From: Betaproteobacteria bacterium UBA1934
GTDB taxonomy: Bacteria > Pseudomonadota > Gammaproteobacteria > Burkholderiales > Rhodocyclaceae
Direction: 5' to 3'
Assembly (NCBI GenBank): GCA_002337055.1
Contig: DDFG01000005.1
Coordinates: forward strand, 385,037 to 449,036
Length of the DNA stretch: 64,000 bases
This document shows, in pieces, positions 61,157 to 64,000 of the stretch. The notes beneath the pieces were generated by a model. The model was not told where the DNA came from. It saw only the letters and a list, made by a program, of their open reading frames with translations, and made no database searches. The translations under genes were made by a program, and so were the position numbers. Numbering within the stretch: position 1 is the first letter of the stretch; each line of letters begins with the position of its first letter.

Positions 61157-63376
61157 TCAGGCCACCTTGAAGCCGGCCACCGAGCCTTTCAGTTCGGCCG
61201 CCAGACTGTTGAGTTCATCGACGGCCTCGGCGGTACGCTGCGTACCCGCCGTCGTTTGATCGGTCACGCGCAGGATTTCCTGCATCATCTGGGCCACATT
61301 GGCCGCCGAATCCGCCTGTTGCTGTGTCGAGGAAGAAATATCCTCAATCAGGCTGGCAAGGTTGCGCGACACGTCGCCGATCTCGGCCAGCGCCTGACCG
61401 GCGGCGTCCGAAAGCTTCGCACCCTCGACCACTCCCTGGGTCGACTCTTCCATGGCTGAGACGGCATCTTGCGTATCGGTCTGAATGGTCTTGACGATGG
61501 CAGCGATCTGTTTCGTCGCTTCCGCCGAGCGTTCGGCCAGTCGCTGCACTTCCTCGGCAACCACGGTAAAGCCGCGGCCCGCTTCGCCGGCGGAGGCCGC
61601 CTGAATGGCCGCGTTCAAGGCCAGCACGTTGGTCTGCTCGGTAATGTCGCCGATCAGCTCCACGATTTCGCCGATCTCCTGCGAGCTTTCGCCCAGCCGC
61701 TTGATCCGCTTCGAGGTTTCCTGGATCTGGCCACGAATTTCGTTCATACCCTTGATGGAATCCTGCACGGCCACCGTCCCCTTCTCGGCAGCTGCCAATG
61801 ATTGGCGCGCCACCTGGGCCGACTGGTTGGCGTCGTTCGACACCTGCGTCATCGAGCGCGCCATGTCGAGCGCCGACTGGCCCGCCTCCTGAATTTCAGT
61901 CGATTGTTTAGCCGCCGCTTCGATCAGTTCGGCTGAGGTCTTGCGGGCGATCTCTGTCGCCAGCGTCACACGCGAGGCCGCGTCATTAATCCGCCCAACC
62001 AGCACGCGCAATTCTTCAATCGTGTAGTTGATGGAGTCAGCGATCGCGCCCGTGATGTTCTCGCTCACGGTCGCGGTCACGGTCAAGTCGCCGTCAGCCA
62101 GGTCGCCCAGTTCGTTCATCAGGCGGAGAATGGCGTCCTGGTTTTCGCGGTTGGTCGTTTCGGATTCCAGACGCTGGCGTTCCGCGTCGTCGGCGCGCTT
62201 TCGGGTGTCATCCAGGTAGAGCTTGGCCAGAATGGTCAGCGTGGCAATCGCCAGCAAGGTATTGACGATCAGCAGCACCATGTAGAAAAAACGGGCCGAC
62301 AGCACTTTCTGGTAGGCGCCAGCCAACTCGTCAGTGGCTTGCAGCAACGCTTCCGAGTCCTTGAAGATGCTGCCCGACGCGCGCTTGGCCGACATCAGCG
62401 GCTGGATATTGGAAAGGATATTGCCAACCGCGCCGGAATATTCCTTGAAGGCCGCCTCCAGTTCACCCAACTTGGCCCGTGTTTCGCTGTCGGTGGTGGC
62501 CGACAGACGCAGACTGTCGCTGCCCTTGATCATTCCGTTCAACACATCGCGGAACAGGTTGGCATCTTTACCGAGCAGCACCGCCACTTCCGGGTTCATG
62601 CTTTCGCCGGCCTGCATCGCCGCCGCGTTCTTGGCGATGCGCTGGGTCAGCATGACGAGCTGGTTGGCGGCCGCGATGTCGCGCACACTCCCGCCGTTCT
62701 GTAACTTGAGCGTTGCCACCTGCTCCGAGAGTTCGAGCAAATTCGGGTTTTTGGCATCAATCGTCGCAACGTTCTGGCCCAACGTCAGCAGCGGTGCTTC
62801 TTGCGACACCAGGGTGTCGGTGTTCTTGTTGGTTTCGTCCCAAAGCTTACCCAGCGCGTCCAACTCTTCGGTCACCGCGGTAGGCGACTTGGGAACGCTA
62901 GTGCCGGCCACTTCGCCGCCATCGCGCAGGCGGGTTAGCAGTTCCGAAAAGCGCTTTTGCGAATCCTTCAACTGCGCGAAGGCCGTGGGGTTACCCTGTG
63001 TCGCCAGCGACGAGGCTTTGGAAAGGCGCTGCGACAGCATGCGCATTTCGCCGGCGGCGGTCAGGTAGGCGGTGCCGTGCGTGGTCTTGCGGTTATCGTT
63101 CAGTACCAATACCAAAGCCACGAAGAGCAGGAAAACGAACAAGCCGCCGAGTATCTTCAGCTGCTCTTCCAGGGATTTTTCGCGCAGGAATTTGGGCAAC
63201 GGAATCTCCGGCAAGGAAAATCCGCTACTGCCCGAACGTCCTCGATTGGCGCGGGTTTGGATCGGGATCGGCGACGGCATGACAGAGGTCAGCGTCATTT
63301 CGGCTTCGGTTTCGGTTTTCTTGCCCGGCGCTTTTTTGCCGAGTTCGACCTTTGGAATTTTGAAACTGAACGCCAT
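61157..63376 (-). CDS. pilJ: PilJ, methyl-accepting chemoreceptor of the Pil-Chp system
   Basis: Encodes 739 residues. A long basic cytoplasmic N-terminus (about 70 residues) precedes membrane helix 1 (about 75-93). The periplasmic part has two helical PilJ-type repeats (TAAGEMRMLSQRLSK and ANQLVMLTQRIAKNA). Helix 2 lies at about 365-385, then a HAMP-like region (LGDLADGDLTV) and the MCP signalling hairpin with the conserved tip ITEQTNVLALNAAIQAA and GRGFTVVAEEVQRLA. It senses surface contact or ligands and controls ChpA through PilI. Confidence 0.95.
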   Translation of the reverse strand: MAFSFKIPKVELGKKAPGKKTETEAEMTLTSVMPSPIPIQTRANRGRSGSSGFSLPEIPLPKFLREKSLEEQLKILGGLFVFLLFVALVLVLNDNRKTTHGTAYLTAAGEMRMLSQRLSKASSLATQGNPTAFAQLKDSQKRFSELLTRLRDGGEVAGTSVPKSPTAVTEELDALGKLWDETNKNTDTLVSQEAPLLTLGQNVATIDAKNPNLLELSEQVATLKLQNGGSVRDIAAANQLVMLTQRIAKNAAAMQAGESMNPEVAVLLGKDANLFRDVLNGMIKGSDSLRLSATTDSETRAKLGELEAAFKEYSGAVGNILSNIQPLMSAKRASGSIFKDSEALLQATDELAGAYQKVLSARFFYMVLLIVNTLLAIATLTILAKLYLDDTRKRADDAERQRLESETTNRENQDAILRLMNELGDLADGDLTVTATVSENITGAIADSINYTIEELRVLVGRINDAASRVTLATEIARKTSAELIEAAAKQSTEIQEAGQSALDMARSMTQVSNDANQSAQVARQSLAAAEKGTVAVQDSIKGMNEIRGQIQETSKRIKRLGESSQEIGEIVELIGDITEQTNVLALNAAIQAASAGEAGRGFTVVAEEVQRLAERSAEATKQIAAIVKTIQTDTQDAVSAMEESTQGVVEGAKLSDAAGQALAEIGDVSRNLASLIEDISSSTQQQADSAANVAQMMQEILRVTDQTTAGTQRTAEAVDELNSLAAELKGSVAGFKVA

Positions 63377-63409
63377 GCTGTCCTCCGGTGTGAAGCTTTC
63401 TTTTTGGGG

Positions 63410-63922
63410 TCAAGCCCCGATATTCATGAATGATTCGTCGGCAAGTAGTTCGCGCACCGACAGTTTTTGCCAGATGTCGCCCCGGCGATCACGATATGTT
63501 TCGGCAATCCAGGCCGGTGCATTGACCGGGCGCCCGACCGCCTCGAAATCGCCGATCGCCTTAAGGCCCTGCATGCGGCTGACCAGCAGCGCGGCATTCG
63601 ACCCCAGTTTGACGCCGACCAGCAGCAACCGGGCATTGGCGTTCAGTGCCGTTGGCTCGCCACCGCGAAACAGCGAAAAATCCGTCACCGAATAGAGATT
63701 GCCGCGGATATTGGCAATACCGGCAAAGGCTGCCTTGGTCAACGGAACCGGCGTCAGAGGCGGTTGCTGAATGATCTCACCCGACTCCGAGAGCTCCAGC
63801 AGCCAGTTCTCGCGCCCGGCGCGGATACCAAGCAAAGACGAGGTCACCTGACCACGCTGTGCGCTTTTCAGACGATCGGCCAGGTATTGCTGAAATTCGC
63901 GGAGAGGGGTCTTCTTCGACAT
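63410..63922 (-). CDS. pilI: PilI, CheW-like coupling protein
   Basis: Encodes 170 residues of a single CheW domain. LLGIRAGRENWLLELSESGEI, VPLTKAAFAGIANIRGNLYSVTD and LLLVGVKLGSNAALLVSRM follow the CheW beta-barrel plan. It links the receptor PilJ to the kinase ChpA. It sits 33 bases before pilJ and directly after pilH. Confidence 0.94.
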   Translation of the reverse strand: MSKKTPLREFQQYLADRLKSAQRGQVTSSLLGIRAGRENWLLELSESGEIIQQPPLTPVPLTKAAFAGIANIRGNLYSVTDFSLFRGGEPTALNANARLLLVGVKLGSNAALLVSRMQGLKAIGDFEAVGRPVNAPAWIAETYRDRRGDIWQKLSVRELLADESFMNIGA

Positions 63923-63933
63923 GGACTAGCGCG

Positions 63934-64000
63934 TCAGGGCAAAGCCGCGACCTTTTGCAGCAATTCCTCGGCGTTGATCGGCTTGACCATGTAGTCGAGC
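63934..64000 (-). CDS. pilH: PilH response regulator, C-terminal fragment
   Basis: Only the last 21 codons are in the window: LDYMVKPINAEELLQKVAAL and a final Pro before TGA. DYMVKPI with the conserved Lys-Pro is the end of a CheY-like receiver. The position right before pilI matches pilH in pilGHIJ-chpA operons; pilG would be expected further upstream, outside the window. Confidence 0.8.
   Translation of the reverse strand, partial: LDYMVKPINAEELLQKVAALP

Overview
The window is a gene-dense stretch of a high-GC betaproteobacterial chromosome. Rhodocyclales (the Dechloromonas/Accumulibacter neighbourhood) is the best guess. The reasons are the pilMNOPQ-aroK-aroB-gltB-gltD run, the yqgE-ruvX-pyrR-pyrB-pyrC' run, the pilT(-yggS)-proC-yggT-yggU run, a PhaM-type polyhydroxyalkanoate granule protein, and family-level sequence similarity throughout. 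The placement is inferred from recognition, not from a search. I see no rRNA, tRNA, CRISPR array, insertion sequence, prophage or integrase. No stretch over 300 bases lacks a gene; the longest gaps are 49238-49451, 42295-42455 and 17077-17228.

Layout. 1-7518: the end of an AEC transporter, a GAF-domain protein, then a minus-strand chain lptM-lysA-adaptor-RND pump in which every junction is a 4-base overlap. 7541-10289: cyaY and, convergent, the penicillin-binding protein 1A gene. 10352-15384: pilMNOPQ, the type IV pilus alignment complex and secretin, ending in a good terminator. 15461-23332: aroK, aroB, gltB, gltD (chorismate and glutamate synthesis), with a strong terminator after gltD. 23448-28478: a membrane-anchored winged-helix protein of unknown role, glmU, a small membrane protein, an EF-G paralogue and a small secreted protein. 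28526-32664: phaM, then a NarL-type response regulator and a membrane histidine kinase whose genes converge and overlap at their 3' ends; the kinase is co-transcribed with a membrane-anchored methyltransferase-like protein.

32772-38436: a branched-chain amino-acid ABC operon (livKHMGF) with a clear sigma-70 promoter and a DnaJ-like gene attached to its end. 38511-42294: a solitary HicA-like protein, a ferredoxin-reductase, an atypical SDR, hemJ and an RlmL-type RNA methyltransferase. 42456-46972: thiM overlapping a 1232-residue multi-PAS hybrid kinase. 47000-49237: pilU and pilT. 49294-51090: a truncated remnant of yggS, then proC, yggT and yggU. 51123-54795: the yqgE-ruvX-pyrR-pyrB-pyrC' operon; the dihydroorotase-like member has lost its metal-binding HxH. 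54882-64000: the Pil-Chp chemosensory operon read right to left (pilH fragment, pilI, pilJ, chpA).

How the genes fit together: three blocks (pilMNOPQ, pilTU, pilHIJ-chpA) build, retract and control type IV pili. Much of the rest is core metabolism and envelope synthesis: lysine/DAP, UDP-GlcNAc, peptidoglycan, shikimate, glutamate, proline, pyrimidines, thiazole salvage and haem. I did not find a clear new multi-gene system. The items most worth following up are the decayed yggS locus, the kinase/regulator/methyltransferase cluster, the membrane-anchored winged-helix protein, and the liv-linked DnaJ.
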